64,000 bases of DNA from an uncultured Alphaproteobacteria bacterium (GTDB lineage: Bacteria; Pseudomonadota; Alphaproteobacteria; CAAHEQ01; UBA3637). Below, piece by piece: positions 35,940 to 42,584 of this stretch (position 1 is its first letter; each line of letters begins with the position of its first letter). A program made the translations under genes and the position numbers. The notes under the pieces are model-generated. The model saw only the letters and a list, made by a program, of their open reading frames with translations. It searched no databases and was not told where the DNA came from. The stretch spans positions 87,326 through 151,325 of the forward strand of contig CAKQBW010000001.1 of assembly GCA_934216505.1 (NCBI GenBank), in the 5' to 3' direction.

Positions 35940-36032
35940 CTACAATCTGCAAGGCGATGGTATACAGCCGTTTGCGTTTAAGGCATGGACGCTTATATGC
36001 TGCTTAGCACGACGAGACAATCTCCTACGCAT
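35940..36032 (-). CDS. Tiny Arg-rich protein resembling microvirus DNA-binding proteins
   Basis: 30 residues, starting MRRRLSRRAKQ and ending CRL. The ATG overlaps the end of the 87-residue gene before it by 8 bases and has a good AGGAGG site inside that gene, so translation is coupled. The pattern (Arg-rich start, VHxxN in the middle, RL at the end) resembles the small DNA-packaging proteins of Gokushovirinae. That resemblance is by eye over a very short sequence, so the call is tentative. Confidence 0.45.
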   Translation of the reverse strand: MRRRLSRRAKQHISVHALNANGCIPSPCRL

Positions 36033-36288
36033 TTTTACCTCCTTTCATTTTCTTACGAAACAACGGATAAGACAATTCTTTTTGCGTATCCGCTAACAAC
36101 TTTAATAACTCATTATCAAAAGTTTCAAAAGAATCATTAGCACAAAAATAATCTTTCCAACGCTTCAACAATCTCTCTTGACGATTTATGCAACACTTTT
36201 GATTTTCTAAAGTGTCGTATAATTTTTTCATCTCATTATCCATAAATGCGTTTATTTTCAATAACGCTTTCATATCTTTCTTAAACAT
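36025..36288 (-). CDS. Small helical protein of unknown function beside dif
   Basis: 87 residues, charged and mainly helical, with three Cys and a lysine/glycine-rich tail (KKMKGGKNA). It is not recognised. AAAGGAG precedes the ATG, and the gene begins 15 bases from the dif-like site and is transcribed away from it. It is coupled to the tiny Arg-rich gene. If that gene is viral, this is probably also phage-derived; no capsid or replication gene is present. Confidence 0.6.
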   Translation of the reverse strand: MFKKDMKALLKINAFMDNEMKKLYDTLENQKCCINRQERLLKRWKDYFCANDSFETFDNELLKLLADTQKELSYPLFRKKMKGGKNA

Positions 36289-36303
36289 TTTTTCTCCTTT
36301 CTA

Positions 36304-36331
36304 AATATACATAATATAAATTATGCGACAC
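36304..36331 (-). other. dif: dif-like XerCD recombination site
   Basis: 28 bp with half-sites in inverted orientation: on the minus strand the arms read GTGTCGCATAA and TTATGTATATT around a 6-base centre TTTATA. By eye about 21 of 28 positions match the E. coli dif site, including all of the inner CATAA/TTATG. It lies in a gene-free gap. dif sites resolve chromosome dimers and are also used by small phages that integrate through XerCD. Confidence 0.75.
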
Positions 36332-36466
36332 TTTTTGTCTGATTGTTTTAGCGATTTATTATTATATTTTAATATGTTATAAGAAATTTTATGGTTAGCT
36401 TATTTTTGCCAAAAAAGTCCTTTTCCAAAATCATTTGAAAAATATTTTCTTTTTATGATTTTTTTC

Positions 36467-36495
36467 TTGACAATTTTTTTAAAATGCGCTAAATT
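36467..36495 (+). promoter_or_regulatory. tRNA-Cys promoter
   Basis: TTGACA (36467-36472), 17-base spacer, TAAATT (36490-36495), 16 bases before the mature tRNA end. Confidence 0.75.
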
Positions 36496-36511
36496 TCTCT
36501 TGTTTTGAGAT

Positions 36512-36586
36512 GGCCGGTTGGCAGAATGGCTTATGCAGAGGACTGCAAATCCTTTTATACTGGTTCGATTCCGGTACCGGCCTCCA
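36512..36586 (+). tRNA. tRNA-Cys (anticodon GCA)
   Basis: Acceptor GGCCGGT/ACCGGCC, anticodon stem GAGGA/TCCTT around loop CTGCAAA, T loop TTCGATT, discriminator T and encoded CCA. It has its own promoter. Confidence 0.96.
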
Positions 36587-36606
36587 AAAATTATGACAAA
36601 TAGTTC

Positions 36607-36635
36607 TTGCTTTTTAAAAAACTTTTTGTTATAAT
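36607..36635 (+). promoter_or_regulatory. tRNA-Asn promoter
   Basis: TTGCTT (36607-36612), 17-base spacer, TATAAT (36630-36635), 10 bases before the tRNA. Confidence 0.78.
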
Positions 36636-36645
36636 GACCACTGTT

Positions 36646-36720
36646 TCCAGCGTAGCTCAGTGGTAGAGCAATCGGCTGTTAACCGATTGGTCGTAGGTTC
36701 GAGCCCTACCGCTGGAGCCA
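36646..36720 (+). tRNA. tRNA-Asn (anticodon GTT)
   Basis: Acceptor TCCAGCG/CGCTGGA, D arm GCTC/GAGC, anticodon GTT in the loop CTGTTAA, T loop TTCGAGC and encoded CCA. A terminator follows 6 bases later. Confidence 0.97.
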
Positions 36721-36725
36721 ATTAC

Positions 36726-36757
36726 AAGAGGAAGGTTGTTTTGCCCTCCTCTTTTTT
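36726..36757 (+). terminator. Terminator after tRNA-Asn
   Basis: AGAGGA/TCCTCT with an inner GG/CC pairing and a TTTTTT tail. Confidence 0.8.
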
Positions 36758-36854
36758 ATTTTAAACGAAAACGCCTTATTCGGCCAAAGATAATTTGAAT
36801 ACAGAAATACTCAATCAATTTACTTTTTTTGCTTGATTTTTGTTTTTTTTTCGT

Positions 36855-36872
36855 ATCCTAAAAGTATAGGAT
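36855..36872 (+). promoter_or_regulatory. Inverted repeat ahead of the MORN-like gene
   Basis: ATCCTA and TAGGAT are perfect inverted arms separated by 6 bases, 18 bases before the ATG at 36891. It could be an operator or an mRNA hairpin near the ribosome-binding site. The role is unknown. Confidence 0.4.
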
Positions 36873-36890
36873 CTTACTGAAAGGAAAAAA

Positions 36891-37685
36891 ATGACAAAAA
36901 AAACTGAAGAAAAGCCCCAATTAGTTCGCCAAGATGCTGATTTGCTGAACCCCATTGTCTCTACTTGGACATATAAAGGAGAGATTATGGAGTTTATGGG
37001 GGTAAAGAGAACCCGCACCTTTGAAACAATGGACCACCCTGATTATGAACGAGGGGTGGGATTCCGGGAACAAGAAGTTTGGATCCCCCGCCCTGGTCCA
37101 ATGAAAGTCTTTAATAAAGATGGACTTTTAATTGAAGAAGGTACAGTAGATTTCGTTAAGGCTAAAGATGATATTGGCTCATGGAATTTGACTTATGTTG
37201 GGAAAATGACACGTTATGGCTATGATAAAAAGGGGAAACTTTTGTATCGTAGGGAAAGTGAATTTTCACCTAAAGATTCTCATATAGAATGGAGTAAGCA
37301 TTATGACAAAGAGGGTCAATTAGTAAGTGAATCCACTTATGATAAATACGGCAAGGAACGTTCATTTAAATTTTTTAACTCAGATTCAGGGGAACTAAGT
37401 TTCCGCACTTTTAATTCAAAGAGCGGGAAAGGCTATTATTTCTTTGGTGAGGAAAAAGCGGATAAAAATCACCCTGAAGCACAGCGTTTAATTCGGGACA
37501 ATATCGCCAGCAAGAAAACAGATAAAAAAGCACGGCGGGCCGCTTTAAAGGAAATTTTGGCGGCACGGCAAGAGGGGCAGACAGAAAAAGCACAAGAAAT
37601 TCGTCATGAATTTGATAAAAGACCTCTACCAAAACCCTCTTTATGGGGTAAATTGACGACTCTTGTTAAAGGTAATCGGCGTTAA
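36891..37685 (+). CDS. MORN-2-like repeat protein of unknown function
   Basis: 264 residues. The middle contains repeats of the MORN_2/YwqK type (YDKKGKLLYRRES, YDKEGQLVSESTYDKYGKE). The last 80 residues are basic and helical (SKKTDKKARRAALKEILAARQEG). There is no signal peptide. AAAGGA precedes the ATG. I do not recognise a specific function; repeats of this kind occur in scaffold and antitoxin-like proteins. Confidence 0.65.
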   Translation: MTKKTEEKPQLVRQDADLLNPIVSTWTYKGEIMEFMGVKRTRTFETMDHPDYERGVGFREQEVWIPRPGPMKVFNKDGLLIEEGTVDFVKAKDDIGSWNLTYVGKMTRYGYDKKGKLLYRRESEFSPKDSHIEWSKHYDKEGQLVSESTYDKYGKERSFKFFNSDSGELSFRTFNSKSGKGYYFFGEEKADKNHPEAQRLIRDNIASKKTDKKARRAALKEILAARQEGQTEKAQEIRHEFDKRPLPKPSLWGKLTTLVKGNRR

Positions 37686-37705
37686 AAAAGGAAAATCTTT
37701 TTTTA

Positions 37706-37731
37706 GGGAGGGCATTTGCCCTCCCCTTTTT
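37706..37731 (+). terminator. Terminator after the MORN-like gene
   Basis: GGGAGGGC and GCCCTCCC form an 8-bp stem with a 4-base loop, followed by CTTTTT. Confidence 0.85.
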
Positions 37732-37751
37732 GGGGTTATTCTGCCCCACTC

Positions 37752-37855
37752 TGTCATTCCCTCACTTTTTACTTTTCCTATCATTTCCGCCGATGCGGGA
37801 ATCTCGTCAAAAAGTACTTTATTTTACAAGATACCCGATCAGGTCGGGCATGACA
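37752..37855. repeat. Palindromic intergenic repeat element
   Basis: The element is bounded by TGTCAT and ATGACA and contains two GC-rich hairpins, CCGC-CGAT-GCGG and CCCGA-TCAGG-TCGGG. It is more GC-rich than its surroundings and non-coding. The pattern resembles REP- or MITE-like palindromes scattered in many alphaproteobacterial genomes. Only this copy is seen in the window. Confidence 0.6.
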
Positions 37856-37960
37856 ATTCCCTGTTTTGGCCTGTATTTATGGGCTGTGTGAGGGAAAAAG
37901 AGAAATTTCAAAAAGCGGGGGTAAAAACAGGCGATAAAGCCCGTCAATAAAGGGAAGTAA

Positions 37961-37989
37961 GGTATAACAAAAAGGATCGTTTTTGTCAA
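37961..37989 (-). promoter_or_regulatory. Leftward promoter overlapping the left inverted repeat
   Basis: On the minus strand TTGACA (37989-37984), 17-base spacer, TATACC (37966-37961). The near-palindrome CAAAAAGGATCGTTTTTG fills the spacer. No gene follows it leftward, only the repeat element and a terminator-like region, so it may make a short RNA or be inactive. Confidence 0.55.
37963..37985 (+). repeat. Left arm of a 23-bp inverted repeat
   Basis: It matches the reverse complement of the right arm (38101-38123) at 22 of 23 positions. The two arms enclose a 115-bp AT-rich segment. The arm itself is an imperfect palindrome centred on GATC. Confidence 0.85.
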
Positions 37990-38096
37990 TATACTTTTTC
38001 CCGTGTTTGAGGATTTTTATTATTTTACAATAACATATTGATTTTACATGAGAAAACACTCATTTTAAAGTTTGATGGAATTGTCCTTTTTCCCCT

Positions 38097-38125
38097 ATTC
38101 CAAAAACGATCGTTTTTGTTATAGT
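38097..38125 (+). promoter_or_regulatory. Rightward weak promoter overlapping the right inverted repeat
   Basis: ATTCCA (38097-38102), 17-base spacer, TATAGT (38120-38125), 31 bases before the prepilin-like ATG. The -35 box is poor. The spacer is the perfect palindrome CAAAAACGATCGTTTTTG, a likely operator or recombination site. Confidence 0.5.
38101..38123 (-). repeat. Right arm of a 23-bp inverted repeat
   Basis: Partner of the arm at 37963-37985. It includes an 18-bp perfect palindrome with ACGATCGT at its core. Confidence 0.85.
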
Positions 38126-38156
38126 AATTTTCATTCAATTTTGTGGGAGATTTTAC

Positions 38157-39404
38157 ATGCAAAAAACAAATGAATCAGGGCGCAGTATGGTTGAAATGCT
38201 GGGCGTGTTGGCGATTATTGGCGTCCTCTCTGTCGGTGGCGTAGCGGGATTTAACCTTGCCATGAATAAACATTGTGCTAATAATACTGTGGTCTATGTC
38301 AATCAGTTAGCTGTCCAAGGAACAAGTCAAATGCTGATGGGCGTAAAACCTTCTTTGGGGCAATACCCTGACAAAACTCCCAGTGGATACCCGAGTACCC
38401 TCACGACAGAAGAAACTAATCCCAATGCTTTTTATGTAAAAATATCTCAAGTGCCGAGCGCTGTTTGCAAGCAAATCTTAGGTCTTCAAAAAGGGTGGCA
38501 GGCCGTCAATGACATTGGCTTTTATAATGGGGCAACGACTTGCGATGACAAAGAAAATGTGGATATGTGGTTTGAAATTAAATCTTCCCTGAATAAAGAA
38601 AATGAAAATGTCCATTGTAAATCTCATCAGGATTGTTATAACTGGTTAGGATATGAGGCCCGTTGTTCTCCCAAAGGAATTTGTCTCCCATACTGTGGAG
38701 AAAATCAAGTTAAAACACCCGTTGGTTGTTGTGATAAAAATCGTGTTTTCAATGGTGGCTGTTGCATAAGTGATGTTATTGAAGAAAACGGCATTAAAAA
38801 ATGCTGTGCCGCCAATGCTGATGTTTCTATTTGTTGCCCTGAAAACGAATGGGGAATCAATATAAAGGGTGTTTTATCATGCATCTCTTGTGATGATCCT
38901 CGTGCTTTAGACAGCGGCTTTAGTTGGGGGTATTGTAAAGTTTGCCCTAACCGTCTTCGTAATGCGAACCAATGTGCTCTCGGTTGCGCAGATCCATACG
39001 CCGTCAAAACATTAAGTGGATATTGCTATTGTCCAATGGACAGGCCTGTCCAAACACGTGATGGAAAATGCCATCCCTGTCATTATGAAGAACGTAGTTC
39101 TGCCCAACCTGTTATAGGCATGCTTACCTTAGGGAGTCAAGGCATGATACACTACTGTAATCGTCGTGGCATAACCTACTCTTGGCCCTGTATTGAGGGA
39201 GAGGTCGGTATGGCTAAAAATGATACTCTTGCCATGGCAGATGGGAGCACCTATACCGCAACCACAACGGAAGGCGCCTGTCTGGCCTGTGATACAGTGA
39301 ATATTTCAAAACTCCCCTATCAAGCCCAATGTGAATCTTGTGGGGGACACTGGGACGGTGAAAATTGGTACACAGGCGTTTGTGTGCCAAAAGAAACAGA
39401 CTAA
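38157..39404 (+). CDS. Prepilin-like, very Cys-rich surface protein
   Basis: 415 residues. A short leader and class III site (NESG^RSMVE, Glu at +5) precede the helix MLGVLAIIGVLSVGG. The first 120 residues share features with the prepilin-like protein at 41.3 kb (AMNKHxAN, a conserved Cys pair near 104 and 125). The rest contains over 35 Cys in small knots (GCCDKNRVFNGGCC, CCAANADVSICCP, CESCGGHWDGENW). A surface or pilus-tip role is inferred. GGGAG lies before the ATG, and the promoter contains the inverted-repeat module. Confidence 0.8.
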   Translation: MQKTNESGRSMVEMLGVLAIIGVLSVGGVAGFNLAMNKHCANNTVVYVNQLAVQGTSQMLMGVKPSLGQYPDKTPSGYPSTLTTEETNPNAFYVKISQVPSAVCKQILGLQKGWQAVNDIGFYNGATTCDDKENVDMWFEIKSSLNKENENVHCKSHQDCYNWLGYEARCSPKGICLPYCGENQVKTPVGCCDKNRVFNGGCCISDVIEENGIKKCCAANADVSICCPENEWGINIKGVLSCISCDDPRALDSGFSWGYCKVCPNRLRNANQCALGCADPYAVKTLSGYCYCPMDRPVQTRDGKCHPCHYEERSSAQPVIGMLTLGSQGMIHYCNRRGITYSWPCIEGEVGMAKNDTLAMADGSTYTATTTEGACLACDTVNISKLPYQAQCESCGGHWDGENWYTGVCVPKETD

Positions 39405-39430
39405 TTCCTTGAAATAATTTGATTTTTCCA

Positions 39431-39458
39431 TAAAAAAAGCCCCGTTCAGAGGCTTTGA
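39431..39458 (-). terminator. Terminator of tRNA-Val
   Basis: On the minus strand AAAGCC and GGCTTT pair around a 10-base loop and run into TTTTTTT. It may also end the convergent prepilin-like transcript. Confidence 0.7.
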
Positions 39459-39460
39459 AA

Positions 39461-39535
39461 TGGTGGGTGCGACAGGGATTGAACCTGTGACCCCTACCGT
39501 GTGAAGGTAATGCTCTCCCGCTGAGCTACGCACCC
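39461..39535 (-). tRNA. tRNA-Val (anticodon CAC)
   Basis: Acceptor GGGTGCG/CGCACCC, D arm GCTC/GAGC, anticodon stem TTACC/GGTAG around loop TTCACAC, T arm ACAGG/CCTGT and encoded CCA. CAC reads GTG only, so other valine tRNAs must exist elsewhere. Confidence 0.95.
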
Positions 39536-39610
39536 AAGTTCAATACTCAGGATTATAATATAAAGACTTTTATATGTCAAGCAAAAAAAACGCTCTTTCA
39601 AATTTTTTTG

Positions 39611-39639
39611 TTGAAAAATAATTTTGTATATGATAATTA
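39611..39639 (+). promoter_or_regulatory. Promoter of the resolvase-like gene
   Basis: TTGAAA (39611-39616), 17-base spacer, TAATTA (39634-39639), 28 bases before the ATG at 39668. Confidence 0.5.
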
Positions 39640-39667
39640 TAAAACTTATTTACACAAAAGAGGACAA

Positions 39668-40180
39668 ATGAAAATTGAATTTAAAAATACTGATTCTTTT
39701 GAAAATCTGATAAGCACTATGAAAAAGGAAGATGAAATTGAATGCCCTGCTTTGGATTTTATGGCGCAAAATTTAAAAGAATTACAAGAACGAATCAAGG
39801 CTGTGATTTCTTTGGGGGGCACCGTTTATTTCGTTAAGGAAAATTTAAGGTTTTCCCCCGAAAAGACACCTCAACAAGAAATGTTGTTTCACCTGTTAGA
39901 GGTCTTTAAAAACTTTGAGCAGGAAAATATCTTAAAAAGGCGGCGATTGGGAATTCAAAAAGCCAAAGAACAAGGAAAGTATGCCAAAGAACGGCGAAAA
40001 AAACTGCCCTCGGATTTACAAGAGGCCCTCTTAAAAGACAGAGAAAACGGCTTAAATGTATCGGAAATCATCCAAAAATACAAAATAAGCCGAAAGACAT
40101 TTTATAACTATTCAAAAAATTCAACAAATAACATTTTAAAAAACATAGGCATTTTGTTGGGCAATGACTTGAAAGAATAA
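39668..40180 (+). CDS. Serine-resolvase-like protein lacking the catalytic site
   Basis: 170 residues. The latter two-thirds follow the resolvase/invertase pattern: LRFSPEKTPQQEMLFHLLEVFKNFEQENILKRRR (as LRFSPEKTP, MLFHLLEVF, FEQENILKRRR), then GIQKAKEQGKY and an HTH ending SRKTFYNY. The N-terminal part is shortened. The YxRVST motif with the nucleophilic Ser is absent, and the DRLxRS arginines are replaced (LDFMAQNL). It may bind DNA without cutting. AGAGGA supports the ATG at 39668. Confidence 0.78.
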   Translation: MKIEFKNTDSFENLISTMKKEDEIECPALDFMAQNLKELQERIKAVISLGGTVYFVKENLRFSPEKTPQQEMLFHLLEVFKNFEQENILKRRRLGIQKAKEQGKYAKERRKKLPSDLQEALLKDRENGLNVSEIIQKYKISRKTFYNYSKNSTNNILKNIGILLGNDLKE

Positions 40181-40183
40181 AAG

Positions 40184-40561
40184 TTATTGATTTTGATTAG
40201 CCAAGAATCTTTTTTGACGTTCTACATAGACTTGATAACTGTTCCAGTCTGCTTGAATTTCCTCAGAAAGTTCCTGAGCATAAGTTTGAAAATAAGCATT
40301 GGCTTTTATTCTTAACAACGATTTTTCTTTGTTTCCAGGTATTTCTGGCCCGTCCCAAGGCAAAGCCACGATGGCTTTTTCTTTGGTGGCCAAATTAAAA
40401 TGAACATCACCAATAGCCAATGTCTTTTCAAAAGAAAGGTTGTGATTCCTTAAATAATCACGGTGAGAACATTCCCGCCCTTTTGAATCACGATTTTGAC
40501 TTTTCGCCCAAATGGCAATCACTAATTCATTGTTTTCGTTGCCTGCGACGATATATCTCAT
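40184..40561 (-). CDS. Hypothetical cytoplasmic protein
   Basis: 125 residues without signal peptide or membrane helix: MRYIVAGNENNELVIAIWAK at the start, IVALPWDGPEIPG in the middle and a helical C terminus. I do not recognise the family. The strong AAAGGAGGA site before the ATG supports a real gene. It converges on the resolvase-like gene, with 3 bases between them. Confidence 0.65.
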   Translation of the reverse strand: MRYIVAGNENNELVIAIWAKSQNRDSKGRECSHRDYLRNHNLSFEKTLAIGDVHFNLATKEKAIVALPWDGPEIPGNKEKSLLRIKANAYFQTYAQELSEEIQADWNSYQVYVERQKRFLANQNQ

Positions 40562-40642
40562 AGTATTTTTCCTCCTTTAAGAACAAGTTTATTTTACCAC
40601 AGAATTAAATTTTGTCAAGTTTATCTTTTAATGGGACAAAAA

Positions 40643-40671
40643 TTGACATTTTGTATAAAGTTTGTTATACT
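40643..40671 (+). promoter_or_regulatory. queH promoter
   Basis: TTGACA (40643-40648), 17-base spacer, TATACT (40666-40671). Confidence 0.8.
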
Positions 40672-40698
40672 GACTTTGAAAAGTATCAGGAAACTAAA

Positions 40699-41235
40699 AT
40701 GGTCCCTAAAGAAAAACTATTATTGCTTTCGTGTTGCGCCCCCTGCTCTGTCGGGGTTATTGAAGATTTAAAGCGTCAAGACGTGGATTTTACGGTCCTG
40801 TTTTTTAATCCGAACATTCAGCCCGTTGAGGAATATCAAAAGCGATTAGAGGAAAACAGGCGTATCTGTGCTCTGTATCATGTTCCTTTTATTGATTTAG
40901 AATATACGCCTCAGAAATGGAAAGAATTTGTCAAAGGCTTGGAAAACGAGCCCGAAAAAGGAAAAAGGTGTGATAAATGCTTTTACTTTCGGTTGAAAAG
41001 AACAGCACAATATGCCAAAGAAAATGGCTATACGCGTATTTCTTCAGTGTTGGGGATTTCTAGGTTCAAGGACTTTAATCAGGTTTGTCGGGCTGGATTA
41101 AAAGTTCAGGAGGAAGAAAATATCCCCTATGATACCGAAAATTGGCGCAAAAAAGGACGGCTGGAACGTTCAGAACATTTATCCAAAGAGTTGTCCCTTT
41201 ACCGTCAAACATACTGTGGGTGCAAGCCGAGGTAA
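40699..41235 (+). CDS. queH: Epoxyqueuosine reductase QueH
   Basis: 178 residues of the DUF208/QueH family. The cysteine motifs LLSCCAPCS, CDKCFYFRL and the terminal CGCKPR bind an FeS cluster and metal. It catalyses the last step of queuosine formation in tRNA and replaces the cobalamin-dependent QueG. The ATG at 40699 fits the promoter position; an earlier in-frame codon lies upstream of the -35 box. Confidence 0.92.
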   Translation: MVPKEKLLLLSCCAPCSVGVIEDLKRQDVDFTVLFFNPNIQPVEEYQKRLEENRRICALYHVPFIDLEYTPQKWKEFVKGLENEPEKGKRCDKCFYFRLKRTAQYAKENGYTRISSVLGISRFKDFNQVCRAGLKVQEEENIPYDTENWRKKGRLERSEHLSKELSLYRQTYCGCKPR

Positions 41236-41264
41236 AGATTGGCTTTGGTCTAAACGACAAATCA

Positions 41265-42344
41265 CTATTGACATAATGCGTAGAAGGTGCTGTAACGAGG
41301 GATGCCGTTCATGCTCTGACTGAAGGTACGGACGCCGAGTGCGTAGCTAGAATCATGACTGTTATTCGTCCAATAATAAGAACTCCCAAAAGCCACTTTC
41401 AAAGCGTTCCAGTCCGCCCCTGTACAATTACTCCCAGAACAATAACCAGTTTCATTATTATATCCTCCCGTAATCCCTAAGTCAGAGAGCAAAGCTAAAC
41501 TTTTTCCATGCGCCAAACACCAATTGCGTGCGGCCCACCAAGATATACCACTAGAAGAATACAAAAATGTTTTGCCATTATAGGTTGTTTCTGTCCCATT
41601 GTCTAATGCTATACAGGTACCTGTTGTCGGAACAGCACCATTCTCCCATTTTCCCGTAATTTGACAATACTTCCCTGCTTCTTTACAATCGGCATTTGTC
41701 GTGCAATCCCCTGTGAGGTCTGTCTTACATTCCCCGTTTCCAGAGTTATCGCTCGGTTGCCAAATGCCTTCAGCACATTGACAGTAGCCATTCACACAAG
41801 TGGCCCCACCCGAACAACTGTCTGTGCATTCATCGCCTTTGGGCCCTGATGGCGCAGGGTCGTTGGGGGACAAATCGTTATTATAGGTAATCGTGGTACA
41901 ACCGTCATCAATCTTTCGGATAATCCCATTTTCTCCTTTCATGGCTTTCATTTGGGTACAAACTTCGTCTGGGACATTTTCCAAGGTCAAACTAAAACGC
42001 TTATCAGTATTTTTATTCCAATTGGCTAAGCCCGTAAATTTCGCCCCGCCAACTTCGTTATCTGTGAATTCGCCCGGTGTCGGAGCCTCAGCCCCTCTTT
42101 GAATCTGTGTGGAAACTACGACTGCCCGAAGGGAAGCTTGTTGCAACAATTCATTTGCCCGATGTTTATTCATGGCGGTGGTATAGCCCACTATACCGCC
42201 CACACTTAAAACCCCAATAATCGCCAAAACGCCCAGCATTTCCACCATAGACCGCCCTGATTCTTCTTGCCGATAAAGGCGGGCGCCAAAAAGATAATGT
42301 TTTCCCCTACCCGAAAAGACTTTTTCTTTAATTGGACTTTTCAT
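41265..42344 (-). CDS. Prepilin-like protein with EGF-like and C-type-lectin-like regions
   Basis: 359 residues. A 28-residue leader ends at the class III site EESG^RSMVE, followed by MLGVLAIIGVLSVGG. Residues about 45-170 form the shared prepilin body (AMNKHRANELLQQAS, VVVSTQIQ, Cys pair). Then come Cys-rich EGF-like stretches (SGGATCVNGYCQCAEG; DCKEAGKYC). The last 100 residues (WWAARNWCLAHGKSLALLSDLG, here WWAARNWCLAHGKS then LALLSDLG, and SSYYWTNN) resemble a C-type-lectin fold. An adhesive surface role is inferred. A structured RNA leader precedes it. Confidence 0.82.
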   Translation of the reverse strand: MKSPIKEKVFSGRGKHYLFGARLYRQEESGRSMVEMLGVLAIIGVLSVGGIVGYTTAMNKHRANELLQQASLRAVVVSTQIQRGAEAPTPGEFTDNEVGGAKFTGLANWNKNTDKRFSLTLENVPDEVCTQMKAMKGENGIIRKIDDGCTTITYNNDLSPNDPAPSGPKGDECTDSCSGGATCVNGYCQCAEGIWQPSDNSGNGECKTDLTGDCTTNADCKEAGKYCQITGKWENGAVPTTGTCIALDNGTETTYNGKTFLYSSSGISWWAARNWCLAHGKSLALLSDLGITGGYNNETGYCSGSNCTGADWNALKVAFGSSYYWTNNSHDSSYALGVRTFSQSMNGIPRYSTFYALCQ

Positions 42345-42364
42345 ATTCTAAAACTCCCATAATT

Positions 42365-42547
42365 AAAAAATCGCTGTGATGAGCAGCGGTTGGAAGCTAG
42401 AAAACTATTACAGAAATAGCGTCGCATATTGGGGCGTAAATAGGCCTGTATTTTGCGACCATCCAACCATAAAGATTGGAATTTTTACATCGTTTGATGT
42501 CTGTATTGAAGGTTTTCTAGGCCTCCACCAGAGGAATCACCTCTGGC
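42365..42547 (-). ncRNA. Candidate structured leader RNA or small RNA with intrinsic terminator
   Basis: It has its own promoter, a predicted start at 42547 and an end at the T-run near 42365. In RNA order: hairpin CCAGAGG/CCTCTGG; a long-range closing stem CTAGAAAAC (42520-42512) with GTTTTCTAG (42405-42397), extended by GGAGG/CTTCC; inside it hairpins ACATC/GATGT, TCCAATC/GGTTGGA, GTCGCA/TGCGAC and CTATT/AATAG; then terminator CGCTG/CAGCG plus TTTTTT. The prepilin-like ATG is 21 bases beyond the terminator. I match it to no known family. Confidence 0.65.
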
Positions 42548-42553
42548 AAATTC

Positions 42554-42582
42554 ACACTAGCAAAAAATAAATTAAATATCAA
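42554..42582 (-). promoter_or_regulatory. Promoter of the structured RNA
   Basis: On the minus strand TTGATA (42582-42577), 17-base spacer, TAGTGT (42559-42554). The predicted start is the G at 42547. Confidence 0.65.
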
Positions 42583-42584
42583 GT

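Noticed and set aside
36289..36511. CRISPR or tandem repeats in the AT-rich gap around dif
   Set aside because: No regularly spaced repeats are present; only dif and the tRNA-Cys promoter are recognisable.
41265..41600. Lectin-like tail as a diversity-generating retroelement target
   Set aside because: No reverse transcriptase, template repeat or accessory gene is in the window, and the tail lacks the usual variable-repeat end.
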